64,000 nucleotides of DNA from Mortierella sp. BCC40632 (GCA_011634665.1 WAEK01000001.1:2974001-3038000), one strand, 5' to 3'. Counted from the first letter of the stretch, positions 47,130 through 62,044 are shown. The notes: generated by a model not told the origin, from the letters alone. Numbers and translations: made by a program.

Positions 47130-48574
47130 CTTCCCTCCCCCCTCCCCTTTTTCCCAATGACACCCTCTTTATTCCTTTTTCTTTCTTTCTTTTTATTTCG
47201 TCAGCTTCATGTGGACTTTTGGCTTCTCCTTTCACACTCCACTTCCCCCCCACCCCTAATTCTACTCTACCCTTGACATGTGCTGTGATTGTTCCTTTTT
47301 CAGAAGGAAAAAAAAAACAGTTGGTAGATCATGACTTTTCCTGATCTCTCTCTATTTTTTTTTTTCAATTGATCCTATCTTGTTCATTGACATATGGAAG
47401 AAGGAGAGAGAGAAAAGAAGAACAAGTGATATTTTTTTTTTCCAAGAGCATTTGAAGGACAGGAAAAAAAAAAAAAAGGGGGAATGGTGGAGGAGTGAAC
47501 GAGAGCGAAAAGAATAAGGAGAAAAGGAGAAAAAGGGAAAGATAGATAGATAGATACTAGTGCCAAAAAAAAAAAAAAAAAAAATAGAAGGACGATACTA
47601 GTAATCCCACTTTCTTTAACCAGGAGTTCAAAACTAGACTCGTCAAAGTATTTCCTTGAGTGACTTGCAGGGGGGGAGGAGACACTAGAGAAAATACTAT
47701 TACAACCAACTAGGCTCTTGAGGCGTTACGCCTTCTTTAAAAGATTCATATTGCCGATCCAGTAAAAAAAAAAAAAAAAAAAAAAAAAGGGCTTCATTCT
47801 CACCTCACTTCATCCTACCCCTCCCTCCAACTCTACTTTCTCCTCTACTCCCGCTTGCTCGCCCCCTTGGCGTTCTTATTGTCATGGATACTAGTGAGGA
47901 GAGGGAAAGACAAAAGGGAGAGAGAATGAGCAAAAAAAAAAAAGAGGGCACGGACTTGGAGCGGGGTTTGGTGGACATGACAGCAAAGAGGAGGAAAAAG
48001 GATCTTTTTTTTACAATTGCCACGACTGCCCACCGCCAAGGGTGAGAGAGAGAAAGAGAAAGAGATAGCGCGCGCGAGTGACAGACCAAGGGCAGACTGA
48101 CTGGGGGGATAGAAGAAAGAGGCAGACAAAAATGCCGATGGAGATCAAGCACACCGCCGTGGTTGCTAGGGCCGTGCATCATGGGAGAATGAGAGGAAAG
48201 AAGTAGAAAGTCCAAGGGGGGGAGGGGAGTGTGCGTGTATGTGTGGTAGGGGGGTGGGAGTGTCCAGCAAAAAGACCTTGACTGTTGGTGCCTGTTACTA
48301 CTCTTGCGCGGTTCGCAGCCAAGAGCTGAACAAGACCCATCATTTTGAATTCTTTCAGAAATCATGCAAGAGAACACAGACCAGAAGCTACACCGAGGCG
48401 CCATTGGGCGGATCCGTCCCATGGACGGTGTGGCCTCGGGGTGTACGAGGCCCTTGTTTCCCTCGGCCCGGGCGGCGCGCTCCTGTTGCTCCTGCGGCTC
48501 CCTGCTGCTGCCTATTCCCGTCCGTCCAATTTGTGTCCGTACCTCCCACTCCCTTTCTTTGTCGTCTATCGTCC

Positions 48575-48617
<43 letters not shown>

Positions 48618-49555
48618 ATGTGTGTGTATGTGTGTGTATGTGTGTGTGTGTGAATGTGGATGTGTGTCTGTCTGTCTCTGTCTCTGTCTGTCTTTTGACC
48701 CCGCGCCTGTCCCCTCTTTGATCCAGCCCCGCCAGGCTCGCAGTGCCGTTTTCTGCTGTCGTCCACTCTCTCGAGTCGTTGTCCCCTTCAGCTGTGTCTA
48801 ATTAATATTTTCTTGCGCCCGTGCCTTACTCAACAACGCACCTCTTCGAGCCCAAAAAGGATGGGGGAAAAGTCCTTTAGGCCAAGACTAGCGCCACACA
48901 ACTGGAGCAGAGAAGGGGTGAGGTGGGGTGTGATCTATGCTAGGGGTTGAAAAGAAGTAGGAAGGAGAGACAAAGAAGAAGAAGAAAAAAGTAAGAAACC
49001 ACGCTGGACAGGTGCGGTTCATTTGGAGGCGTGGGGTTTATAATCGCTGCAGGAGTGGTAGTAGTGTCCGGGGATAGGGTGCTGCTGCAGCATAGCATCA
49101 TCCGCTCGCCTCTCTCTCTCTCTCAATCTCTCAATCTCTCTCTTGTTTACCTTTTTTTCTTTTCCTCTCTCACTCCGCGCGGTCCATGTCCGAAACGTTT
49201 CCTCAGACACATAAAACGAATCCTTGCTGCAGCATCTCTATCGTGGGGTTCCCAGGCAACAGCTTCATGGCCGTTGCTGTCTCATTCTCATTTGTTTTCT
49301 TGTTTTTTGTTTTCCTTTGGCCATTCTCTCTCTCTCTCTCTCTCTCTCTTTCCCTCTTTCCCTCTTTCCCTCTTTCTTTCTTTCTCTCTTTTTCACCTAC
49401 TCTCTCTTTTTCACTATCCCATTCATATCCTAACCTCATCCCCGGTCTCTGTCCCCTTTGCACCGGACTACTTTTGCCGCCATTGCCATTTGTTTGCTCC
49501 CCTTTCCATCACTCTCTCTCCTCTCTCTTTCTTTCTCTCTCTCTCTCTCTTTCTC

Positions 49556-49640
<85 letters not shown>

Positions 49641-49790
49641 CACCCTCCGCTTTCCTGCCTCGACCCTGCCCTGGCTTGTTCTCTCTTTTCCACACTCTCG
49701 GATGGCATCACACAATTCACGACACTGCTGAAAAAAGACCCCCGCGTCCAAAATCCATTTTGAGCACCGGCTTTTGACAGATATTCCAAA
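44713..49790. other. 5.1-kb gene-poor region between septin and membrane-protein genes
   Basis: Simple repeats include a T run (44897-44921), (CA)n at 45365-45395, A runs at 45769-45790 and 45951-45976, AATA units near 46770-46793 and (GA)n at 47094-47123. (GT)n occurs at 48608-48652 and (CT)n at 49561-49637. Positions 45470-45760 and 45995-46470 are unique-looking; the first holds a protein-like fragment discussed in findings. Positions 47390-48200 are purine-rich and 49080-49720 pyrimidine-rich on the plus strand. I see no complete gene. Confidence 0.6.
49561..49637 (+). repeat. (CT)n tract, 77 bases, upstream of the membrane-protein gene
   Basis: This uninterrupted CT repeat ends about 150 bases before the start codon at 49791, within a 600-base CT-rich leader. 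Confidence 0.95.
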
Positions 49791-52700
49791 ATGCAACGAC
49801 AACAAAGGGCCTTCCCAGCCTCGGCCACCATGCTGGTGTCTGCTATCACGGCAATGGTCTCCTTTCCACATTTCGCCATGGCCAGTAAGTCGACACGACA
49901 TTCCTAGGTCATATCACCTTTTTCGGTGTGCAACCTGTCAGGCACTCTCGCCTCTGACCAAACCTTTCCTCTTTTCTTCTGTCACACACACAACACAAAT
50001 TCACACAAACACAGCCTGCGGGTTTGCAGTCTCGAGCCGGCTCCTGCCCGCAACCTCACCTTATTTTAGTCCTATTGGCAACAACGCTCCACCCTCTTAC
50101 TCTGTCACCATCGCCGTCGCTAATCTACAGGGAGGTGGCGTCTCCCAAACAGTCATCAACTTTCCAGGCACCTACGTACTCTCGTCCACCCCTTCCAACT
50201 GCGTCTCTGTCTCCATCTCATCCGTCCTGTGCACAACCTCAGCTTCGCCAGGGAATCGAATTGTTGCCACTTTTCCCAGCATCATCATTGCAGACGGTTC
50301 CCAACCTACTGTCAACTCGGTTCAGATTGATGGTGCAGGTTGTCTACCTCAGGATCCCAACACTTGGCCGCCTTCGTCAAATCTGCCACCAGTACCACCA
50401 GCACCCCCAGCACCTCCAGCACCAGCACCCTCGACTCCAAGCTCTAGTCGCTCCCCTTCAGTCCAACCACGGCCCTCCCCTCCTGATTCGTCTTCCATGA
50501 ACAGTTTACCTAGCCATCCAACAGGATGGTCTTCTCAACCAACCGACACCCTCCCAACACCAGGTCCCACTCTATCAGGTCCTGGTGACAGTAATAATCC
50601 AGGAGGTTCACCGAACCGACCCCAAGGCTCCAAGCTGGGGTTAATCATTGGGTTGACCATGGGTGGTTTGGCCATTGTACTCTTGTTAGTGAGTATTCTC
50701 CTTTTCTGTCGAAACATGACTCGAAGGAGTAAGGATGGTCATCCTCGTCCTCAGCATTCAGCCATCACCAATAAAAGTCACAGGAATGGACAGGATGGAT
50801 TGGGAACAACTCCCTCTCCTGCCACCGGTTCTGCAGCTATCATTGCAACAACCCCTGCAACCACCAACACCACTCGAGGCAACACCAATCTCAGGGCAGG
50901 GACAAAACCAGAACACCGGCATGATAATTCAACGATGGAGAACGAATATGGGTATGATCATGATGACCTGGAAGAAAGGACTCTGTTGGCAAGGGTCAGG
51001 AGAGGGGTCTCCGTCTTGGTGAACTTGTTTCGGATTCGTGGTCCCCATTCTCCAAATAAGGCTCTGAAAGGCTCAGCATCTGCTCAGCATCGTCGACAAC
51101 AACAACAACAACAGCAACAACGAAATGCACAGGCCAAGGTGACCGTGCCCAGGTTTGGCCCAACCCCTGGTCAACAACAACGTTCTCGAGAAAAGGGAGG
51201 TCCAGACTCGACACGAAATGATCAAGGTGAAGGTCTTGACGTTTCTGAATTCGAGTCCTTCACATCAAACCAAGCTATCTTGCGCTCAGCCATGGTCGAG
51301 GATGAACGAGGTCACACAACAGCGATTGCAGATGGTTCTGGCGCAGGCGCTGGAACGGGAGTCGGCACAAACGGAACCGGGACTGAGCTCACTTCTTTCT
51401 GGATGGACTCTCCTCCTCTTTCATCCCGTGCCTTTACGGTCCATGCGCCTACCAAAAAGACGACCACTACCATCTTGAATGCCAAGGCAGCCGAACAGCG
51501 TCGAAAGAATGGATGGAGGATTCGAATTCCCTTTCCATTTGCGAGTGCTCGTTCCTCTCGTTTGTTTGCTACGGAAGAGTCACCCCCAGTCCATTCCACT
51601 CGAGAGAATGAATCGGGTCAGTCAGGGTTTGGTCGACAGCGACAAGGAGCACATACTGAAGTATTGTTTGGTCAAGAGAGAGGTGGTCCAGATTCTGCTA
51701 TGGACAGACAAGGTCGGGGACCACGTCCTCAGAGTGGTGAATTTATTGTAGACATGGACGAGGCCGGGGATCGATCAGGTGCACCCTATCCTACGACCTA
51801 TCATCACCCTCATTTACCTCGACATCATAACCATAACCAAGGATTGATCGGAGAGCGGTCAAAATTAAAACGGTATTCGATTGCCAATGCTGCTGTGGTG
51901 ACAACTTCGAAATTAAAACGAGCCGCCAGTGGTGCCTCGAACAGGATCAAGAGTTGTACCTCTAGAGTCTCGGTGGCCGAGAGTTCGAACGGGACAAGAG
52001 ACGAGGATGATTTGAGTGATCAAGCCTATCAATATCAACAACAACAACTCAAGGAAAAGGAACGACTTCAACAGGAACGACTTCAAAGGACTGAGGGGCC
52101 TGCCACATCATTACCTCATTTACCTCAACATCCGAGGACAGATGCACCTAGTTTCCCAAAGGATGGTCTTTATATCCGTGGTCGGAGTGAGTCCATGTTT
52201 GTTCGACCACCCAAGAGTATCTATCGTAAATCACGATCCAGAGACGTGACCCCGAATGACCCTTGGAGAGTAGGTGAAGACTCGGACGAAGGATATTCTC
52301 GTTCCAGGATTATGGATGCTCGACAGAGACGATCTCCATCAGAATCCTATATCCGATCCGTCATGCTCCCAGCTGACTATCCAACAATGGAATATGGTGA
52401 GACTGATCGAGATCGAGAATGGGCACGGACTATTCAAAGACAACATTCTCAACCTCTACCCGTGACCGTGGTGGGTCCATTGAGTGGGAATGAGGATCGG
52501 TTCTCGAAACCAGGTCGACGAGCACCGGCCCCTCCTGTACCACTTGTTCCGCTCATGGCCCCGTTACCGTTGGCACCACCTTCCACCCCTGTGACACCAC
52601 CTCCGCCAAGATCTCCTGCACGACGAGTAGAGCCAATGCATGGATATGAAGATTCGCTGGAGGATTTGACACAGATACCGATGCAATTGCCACCTCCTCA

Positions 52701-53034
52701 ACGATCACCGAATGCTCGATATGGAAAGAATCGACGAACAGTTTGTTTCTCGGATGAGGATGAAAGGTTCGAGGCTTCATTGGGGCAAGAAGAGTATTAC
52801 GAGTCGACAGATGGAGGAGAAGAGGAATTTGAATCGGATGGACCATGGATCCCTGTCGAGGACCGTGGTGGTATCCATCCTAATGGCGGCGAAAGAGAGG
52901 AGGAGGAGGAGGAGGATGGAGAGAGAGAATTTGAGTATTCAGATGGGGGAGGGGTTGGAGAGTCTGTCAACTGGCAACCCGAGAGTGGGGTCCAGGTCTA
53001 TAATACCCGGTCGAGTCTGTATGGCTACATGTAA
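49791..53034 (+). CDS. Large single-pass membrane protein, unrecognised; sensor-like layout
   Basis: I predict 1037 residues from two exons, 49791-49884 and 50015-53034 (GT-AG, phase 1). I do not recognise the family. Residues 1-31 are a signal peptide (hydrophobic core MLVSAITAMVSFPHFAMA). An ectodomain of roughly 115 residues follows, with four Cys (in TCGF, SNCVS, VLCTT and GAGCL) and beta-rich character. A Pro/Ser/Thr stalk of about 85 residues leads to one transmembrane helix (LGLIIGLTMGGLAIVLLLVSI, about 239-261). The basic stop-transfer RNMTRRSK and a cytoplasmic tail of about 770 mostly disordered residues come next. The tail has a Gln run near 51099, many Arg/Ser motifs, proline clusters near 52525-52610 and a strongly acidic end. 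The layout recalls fungal wall-stress sensors, but I see no WSC or Mid2 signature and the tail is much longer. The in-frame extension upstream of 50015 reads the intron; the spliced start gives a proper signal peptide, so I preferred it. Confidence 0.8.
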
Positions 53035-53845
53035 ATATGAGTTCCCTCCCCTCCCCCCCCCTTTCCTTCTCGATCGATTAGGGGAGGGGGAGGAAAATAT
53101 AAAATATAAAAAATATCTATTACAGCTATCGCAAACAAAAAAAAGCAAGGACAGACCTCCTTCTTGACTTTCTCCTCCTCTTTCCTCCTCCTCTCGAAAA
53201 GACGTTGTGCAATGATTGGCCCCAATTCTGACCAAACACATTCCTCGGGGTCCTTCTTTCTTTCTTTCTTTCTTTTTTTTAAGGTTATCTTCTCATTTAG
53301 CTCCTTTTTTTTTCACGCGTTCTAAAACTCTTGATGACCCCCCCCTCCCTTCTCCCCCTGTTCCTGGAAAAAAAAATTTGATAGGTTGGGAAAGAAAAGA
53401 GTTTTAGCCAAGTTCCCATGAGCTATTTCCATTAAAAAAAAAAAAATAAAAAAAAATAAAAAAGACGGCGGTCTGTTTGTTTGACGTTGTTGTTGTGATG
53501 GTGATGGCGATGCTGGTGGTGGTTAGGGAGGGAGAGTACTCCCAAAACTTGACATGTGCCAATGAGTTGAGGTTCCGAAAGGCCACCCATCAATAGTCAA
53601 GTTAAAAAAACCGTTACCCGTGGATAGCTCACGGGATGTATGTGCGTAGAATGCGCGTGCGCGTTTCTTCATAGAAAGGGGGAAAAAGGAAAAAGAGAAC
53701 ATCAGGCCACTTCTCTCTTTTGAAGAGAGCGTGGTGAGAATGTGTGTGTGTGTATGTGTGTTTGTGTTGCTCTGTGCGTGTCCAATAAATTACTTGTGGT
53801 ACCCCATGGTCAAGTTCCCAGGACATTCTAAGGGATGCTTTTCTC

Positions 53846-53914
<69 letters not shown>

Positions 53915-56900
53915 TTCTCTGTTTACTGTGACATGTTGTGGAGCATTGTGGATAGGGAGACTGAAATAATGAGCTTTTTGGGTCAAAAGAGGAAAAAAAG
54001 GAAAAATAAAAAAAAAATGTCAAGCAAAATATGCATGGATTCTCCCCAGCCCTGAGTTCATAACATTCATGTGTCTGTTTTTTTTTTTTTTGTGCGCCAA
54101 CAGTCGGTTGTACTTGTAAAAAAAAAAAAAAAAAAAAAATATGGGTGTAAAAAAGAATGAAGGAGCTTGAGCGTGGGAGAAACGGGCACGGTTGGGGAGA
54201 GAGGAGGAGGGGCCGAAGGACGAAGAGTGAAAAAGAAAAAAAAAAAGTGCAAGGCGATACAAAAGAAAAGTGAGAAGAGAGAAAAAAAAAAGGCGATTGA
54301 ACCAAGGATGCACATGCACTACCGTGGTTAGTACAAGTAAAAGAAAACACATGCCAGGAAGAACTGACCAAGCACCAAGGAGGGAATAAACCAAGCACCA
54401 GTCATTGTCGGCGTGAATGGAGTAAAGAAGGGGATTGGAGATGCCCTAGCTCAATTTCGTCCTGAAGGGAAAGAACGTGGGACCATCGATTAAGCATTGA
54501 CTGGCTCAAATGAGGACAGGGTTCTCTCTTTAACGTGTGAACGGTCCAAGGAGGGGATTAAAAATTGGTAGGTCGACATGGACTAACGTCTTGAAGCTTC
54601 ACTTTTTTTTTTTTTTGACACTCCTCCTCCTCCCTAAACTACCATCACAAAAGAGAATTAGTTCAGTGTGTTTGGATAGAAAAAAGAGCCCTCTCTTCTA
54701 TACAAGCTATACGAGCTTTTAGTTTCAGACCCAGACCCAGCAGAGGAACGAAAAAGCCTTGGATGCGATGTCTCTTGAGAAGGCCGAACATTTTATTATT
54801 ATTATATATTTTTTTTTCTTTCATCTTACATCCTGCTCAACGCGAATAAGGATGCGACTATGAACCCGCATGGGTTCGGTGGGACGCGTGTTTTGCGTGA
54901 GAGAAATAAAACCGAGAGCAAAGGAATCTCTTCAGTGACACATATTGCCCAACTCTAGTCCCAATGTTCTGATCCCGTTTGGTCCTCCGCATGGAACTAA
55001 AGACTGGTTGGCCGACAAAAGGGCGTTCTTTCATCTTTGAAAGCAGGATGTGAAAAAAACCAATAAAGGAAGAATGAGTGGTACCTTTTTGGATGGTACC
55101 CTCTCTTTCTGAGGTTGCTTGGGAGGGCTGCTGGGTAACAAGCTGCAGTAGTTCGACAGAAACTAGACACATGTTTTCCCAGCGTGAAAAAAAAAAGTGA
55201 TTCATAAGGAGGCTCTCAGGAGTCTGCAAGAACTCTGTACACTTGTCTGCTACAAAGAGCTAGGAAAGAAAGAAGAGTGTGCCCAGAGAGAACGAGAGAG
55301 GTGGTGCAGAGTGATGAGAATCACAGAGAGAGAGAGAGAAAGAGGAAAGTACTCGGACACTTTTTGTGAGTAGACGCTCTTTCCTCTTCTCGTCCTCTTG
55401 TTTTCTCTCTCTTTCTTCGCGCATGCCATGATGATGGGTGACAGAAGAGCCGAGCAACGCATGCAACTACGTTTGCACTCCGAACCCACTTGTAGGACCT
55501 GCTGGGGAAACTCCTTTGCCCCCCTTTCGTACACTTTCCCCACTCCTCCATCTTTCAGTCTAAAATGCTTGACTAACAATGCCCTGGCTAGCAAAACTCG
55601 CGCCAGCAGCCCAAAGTCGCGTCAACGCGGGTTAGGCCAGAGCTTGATAGCTATCCTTCCGATCAGATGCAAGGGACATGAGCTACCACCCTCTCTCCTC
55701 TCTCCGGCAAGACTCTTAGAAATCGGATATATGCAGGGTGGCAGCGAGGCACTATGCGTGGGAGAAGAGAGGGTAAAGACAAGACGTATGCGGACTAGTG
55801 TTGATGGATAGCCCTGCTGAAAATACATCAACAGTAGATACCTTCCTTCTCTTCCCCGTGGTTATGTTGACATGCCCCTGTTGTTGTTATTGTTGTTTTT
55901 GTTGTTTTTGTTGTTGGTATTGCTGATATTGCATTGGCGTTGTGGTTTTCATCGGAAGGGCTTGCTCTGACTTGCTCCGCTTTGGCATCTTTTTGCCGCA
56001 GACATCTCTCATGGGTAACGCAGAGAGGAAGGCGATCGGGTGAGGTGTGTGTGTGTGTATGAGAGAGGGCGAGAGGGAGGGTAGGGAGGAAAAATTCTCC
56101 TCTGCGAGTGATGAGTACGAGGAGCAAAGTTCTCGCTCGGACCTGCAGAACGTCGTTCCTCTGGGTTCTCTCTGTTTCTCTTTCTTTCCTTCTCTCTCTC
56201 ATTGCTTTTTTTTGCTCTCGTCCCCTTTGCCTTTGTTGATTACATAGTCTTTGGATGTTTAGAAAAGTTTGTGCCCTGCATCCCTCCCCCTCTTCCCTCT
56301 TCCCCCTCGCCCCCCTTGTCTCTTGTGTATGTCAGAGGTGTATTGGATCGGATTCCTCTCTGCAGATACTATGTCGGAAGCGGAATGTGGAGAAATAGAA
56401 AGTAGCAAGAGCATGACTGCATTGGGCTCGACAAGCATAATGCTCTCATCGACTCGGTTCACTCTTCGAGTTGGACCGCAATCTGGAGGCTTTCTTTCCT
56501 TTGCGGCGCAAAAACAATCTGCGCCTAACTAGGCAGCATGAACAAAGGGCTGGGTTCTTTGTAGCCCAGCCATTGTGTCGTCCCATTTTTTTTTTCGATT
56601 TCTTTTTCTTTTTTTCTTTCTTGCGCCTTCATCGTTCTGGTGTAGACAAAAGAGAAAAATAAAGAGAGACATGGGTCAAGTAAGTAAGAAGAAGGAGACA
56701 TTATCTATCCTTTTGTTGAAAGGGAACACGATCTCCGTCCACATGCCAGGGAGTATCTCTCAACATTCCCCTTTTGTTTTTAGCACATGGAGGCGTACAG
56801 TGTACTCACTACACGAACCGCGTGCCCTCCCACCTCTGTCTTTTCGGATTCTAGACTCGCGCGTCCATCATTTTGTGATATAGCGCCTGTTGATGCGAGA

Positions 56901-58316
56901 AGAGGTAAGGGAAGAGAGCGCCAAAGTGTTGAGGCAAAGGATCGTCATACATGAACGCGAATGAAGCTCTCCTTCAATACCTTTTTCTTTCAAAAAAAAA
57001 AAAAAAAAAAAAACGTCTCTCTGCATGAACTCAACTTAATCGATTGAGCTTGGGAGACTATTCAGTAGGTCCAATGATCGGACCATAGTTCAAAAAGAAA
57101 AAAAAAACGGGGTTCAGTGTCTTTGTACAGTGGTCGAGAAGAAACAAAGGGTAGCAATCAGCTAAAGGCGAAAGAGCAGATGGTGTCGCACGGAAAGAAT
57201 GCACGGGAGAGAGCAGGGGTTTGAATAAGGGAGGCGGGCAGCTTCTTTGTTTTACTCTTCTCAGGCACCACCCAATAATGAGACAGACTGCACAATGCGC
57301 AAAAGGAAACGACTCTTGTTCTCGATCGGTAGTTAAGAGGAATGTGGGTTATCATGTATCTCTGGTATTTCTTACTACATATAGTCCATCTCCTCTATTA
57401 AGACTACTTCCAATATGCCGAGCCTCGGAATGTGGGGAGGTTGGGCAACAACGGCCATTGACAGGTGAAAAAGAAGCATGACGAAAGGAGGTGGGTTGCA
57501 TGGTGCATGTAGCGAATCAGAGTGAACATGGACAAGCAGACGCGATCCACACACCCTTCTCTCGGAGGGATACTAGCCATAACGGCCAACCAACAACAAC
57601 GAACATTCAACAGAAAGGACAGCAACAAACGGCTAGGGTACATGCGTATCAGAGACGAAGAAAGGGATGTGGAGAGAGGACCTTTTGTCCAATGGGCGCA
57701 ACCAAGGCACGAGCATGGCGTAACAAACAGACCAAGAGGTAGCTTTACCTCGAACAAATGAGCTTCGTCAGCGCGCGCCTCATTGGCTAGACGCCAAAGG
57801 GTCAACTCTCCCATTCCGCACGCCGGTACGCGCGAACACAACGCGACACACAACGCGGCCACAAACAACAGTATCCTACTCTGGCTAAGGACTAAGGAGA
57901 GAAAGAGTTCTTCCCATTATCGGTATCCTCCTCCCGATTGCTGTTGCTCAATACTATTCTCTCCTCTGGATATCCAATCCTATTCAATTCCTCTTCAGTT
58001 GCCACCGCCGCACAAGCGAGTCGGTCGTGCGGCGAGATCGGCCCTGCCTTTTGTATGATGGTGTTGGAGTCAGTAGTCGTTCTTCCTCAGCCCAGGTGAA
58101 CTGGAGTAACAGAAGGGAGCTTTTTTAGACAGACGACTAAAGAAGAAGAAGAAGAAGAAGAAGAGGGGGAAAAGCGCGTATAAAAGGACGCGCCATTGCC
58201 ACCTCCATCCTTCTCTCTTACTCCTCACCGCTCTCCAGCTCCTCTCACCCTTCACAACCAACCAACCAACCAAGCTCCCCTCTCCCCACCACTCTCCAAC
58301 AATCATCCTTACCATC
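53035..58316. other. 5.3-kb gene-poor region before the ML-domain gene
   Basis: It holds TTTC units (53252-53272), a (TC)n tract (53867-53910), A runs (54117-54139 and 56990-57013), purine-rich sequence at 54110-54300 and (GAA)n at 58140-58161. Positions 54840-55830 and 56300-57900 are unique-looking but give only short frames without family motifs. A 155-codon minus-strand frame at 57404-57868 is the longest non-repetitive one; I found no support for it. Confidence 0.55.
58179..58185 (+). promoter_or_regulatory. TATA box of the ML-domain gene
   Basis: TATAAAA lies 132 bases before the start codon, followed by about 100 bases of CT/CCAAC-rich leader with CCAA repeats. A (GAA)n tract ends just upstream. 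The spacing and context are what a TATA-driven, highly expressed small secreted protein gene would show. Confidence 0.65.
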
Positions 58317-58898
58317 ATGAAGGTCTTTGCCACCGTCTCTGCCGTCCTTGCCCTTGCTGCCTCGGCCTCTGCTGCCTTCTCGTCCTGCGGATCGTCCTCG
58401 GACAGCCTTACCCTCACTGGCATCTCGTACACCCCCAACCCTCCCAAGGTCGGCCAGAATGTCTGCATCACCTTGAACGGATCCCTCAAGAAGGAGGTCA
58501 CCCAGGGTGCCACCATCCGCACCACTGCTACCTTCTGTACGTATCCATTTCCTTTTTGTTTTTGCTTTTTCGCTGCTGCATTGTTGTTACTTCCTTCTTG
58601 TTCTCAGAAAGATGAGATGAGAGAAAAAGGACTAATATGCACAACCAACGTTCTTGTTCATTTGGTCTAATGTTGAATAGGGGGAATCAACGTCTATGAC
58701 CAGACCTCGGATCTCTGCGCCAGTCTTGTTGGAGGCTCCAACCCTTGCCCCATCCCCACCACCATCAACTCGGTCACCCAGTGCATCACCGTTCCCTCGA
58801 ACGTCCCCGCCAACGTCCAGCTCAACATCAAGGCCGTTGCCACCAACGCTGACAACTCGAGAATCTTCTGCATCTCTGGACCTCTTACCTTCCAGTAA
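58317..58898 (+). CDS. ML-domain (NPC2-like) secreted lipid-binding protein
   Basis: I predict 145 residues from two exons, 58317-58536 and 58681-58898 (GT-AG, phase 1). A signal peptide of about 19 residues (MKVFATVSAVLALAASASA) is followed by an ML fold of about 125 residues. The six Cys (in SSCG, NVCIT, DLCAS, NPCPI, TQCIT, IFCIS) fit three disulfides as in NPC2. The early LTGISYTPNPPKVGQNVCITLNG segment matches the PG/PI-transfer (NPC2-like) fungal proteins, which bind sterols or phospholipids in vacuole or outside the cell. The WGINVYDQTSDLC junction, formed by T from exon 1 and GG from exon 2, supports the splice. Codons are strongly biased to C-ending forms (ACC, GCC, CTC), stronger than in most neighbours, which suggests high expression. 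Confidence 0.92.
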
Positions 58899-59917
58899 AA
58901 AATATGGACTGAAAAAAAAAAATCGCGTCCTTCCCTAAAAGGACCATCGGAAGTGGACGCGATCTCTCTCACTCTCTTTACCCTCTTCTGGTGCTGGGCA
59001 CCAAATCATCCTTCAAAAACAAAAAAAGAAAAAAAAAAAAAAAAAAGGAAACCCATCCCCCCCCAATTGTGAATAGGCTGCCATTGGAAAACAGGCGATT
59101 TGTTGGAGAGAGATAACCAAACCTCAAAAAAAAAAAAAACCAATCGTTTCTTTGTAATCTAGTGGCAGCAACAAAAAATTAGTTTTGGCGAACAACATGG
59201 TTCGTTTTCTTGCCCATTGACCTGGAGTAGAAAGAGGACCTCGCCAAAGAGTTTGCGTCTTTTTTAGCTTTTTTTTGAATAAAAGACACATGTTTTCTTT
59301 CCTTTTTAAACAAAGCATCGTCCACTCTTGAGGGGAGAAAAAGAGAGAAAGAAAGAAAGAGAGAAAAAAAAAAAGAAATGGTGAGCAAAAGAAAGAGCTA
59401 TGCTCACACGTAATCTTGGCAACGTGCCTTGTAAACAGGGGGACTAGAGGATGTCCAAACAAGAAGGTCGGGCTTCTCTTTCTATGAAAATCTCCACCCG
59501 ACAAGAGGATTGAAACGCGAAATGTCGACTTTCGACTCTGTCCATTGGTTGCTCTGCAGGACTGCTCCTTTTGAGGCTTTCTCCAGGGGTGAGAGAGAGC
59601 GAGAGCGAGATGGAGAGAAAAGAGAGAGAAGGGAAGAGAGAGATATCAAAAGCGAGTGGCAGAAAGTGTGGGTGTGTGCACAGGTGGTGGCGTGCAACAA
59701 GGCAAAGCAGATGGACCATTGACTCGTCGACTCTTATTTTTTTTTTTTTTTTCCCTATTTGTTCATTCATCATTCTCCTTCCCTCTTCCTCTTCTCCTCT
59801 ACACGAATCGCCAATTGCTCTAGCCATTTTTCACCACAACACTTGCTCTCGACCCTTCTCTCCTTTCTCTCTTTCATTCTCCTTGACCAACTCACACCTC
59901 CTCTCATTCTTCTCTCC
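58899..59917. other. Intergenic region between ML-domain and stomatin genes
   Basis: A runs follow the ML gene stop (58911-58922, 59029-59046). Positions 59330-59380 and 59590-59650 are purine-rich. Positions 59735-59910 form the T/C-rich leader of the next gene. I see no gene. Confidence 0.7.
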
Positions 59918-61611
<1,694 letters not shown>

Positions 61612-62044
61612 GAGTAGGATTGAATGAGAAGGACGTTCTATTTAGTCTAGCGAGTGTTAAGTAGCGCTTGTAATTGCAAAAAAAGAAAAAAGAAAAAGGA
61701 AAAAGAGAGAACTAATAAGGCCTTGTTTTGAAATGGCTAGTAATCGTGTATCCCTACTATCCCTTTTTTTTTTTTTTTTTTTTTTTTTCTTCCCATCCTT
61801 GTTCACTATCCGACTGGCCCGTTCCTCTCCATGACGAAGCCACTCTTGAAAATTCTCGCCGCGTGAGAGCAGAGGAAGACTAGGAGAAGGGGGGTCGCGA
61901 CTCCATCTTGACTCTTTTTTGTAGCCCGAAACCCTAGGAACCTCTCCCATTCCTCTTCTTTCATTCATTTGATTACCTCAGAGACAAGAGAGAAAGAAAA
62001 GAAAGAGAGAAAGAGAGAAAAAGAAAAAGAAAAATACCTCAATA
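61612..62044. other. Short intergenic region with T run and purine leader
   Basis: A/G-rich sequence follows the stomatin stop, with a T run at 61765-61788. CT-rich sequence at 61920-61975 is followed, directly before the next start codon, by a 60-base AAAGAGA-type purine block. This is the only gene in the window with purines immediately before the ATG on its coding strand. Confidence 0.6.

Noticed and set aside
57404..57868. 155-codon minus-strand frame with several Cys
   Set aside because: No signal peptide or family motif that I could justify, no matching splice context; it may still be transcribed but I cannot support a gene.
54840..57900. tRNA, 5S rRNA or snRNA genes in the unique-looking parts of the gene deserts
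   Set aside because: I looked for tRNA B-box strings (GGTTCGANNCC), 5S-like and U6-like motifs by eye and found none with a matching fold; a covariance-model scan would be needed to be certain.
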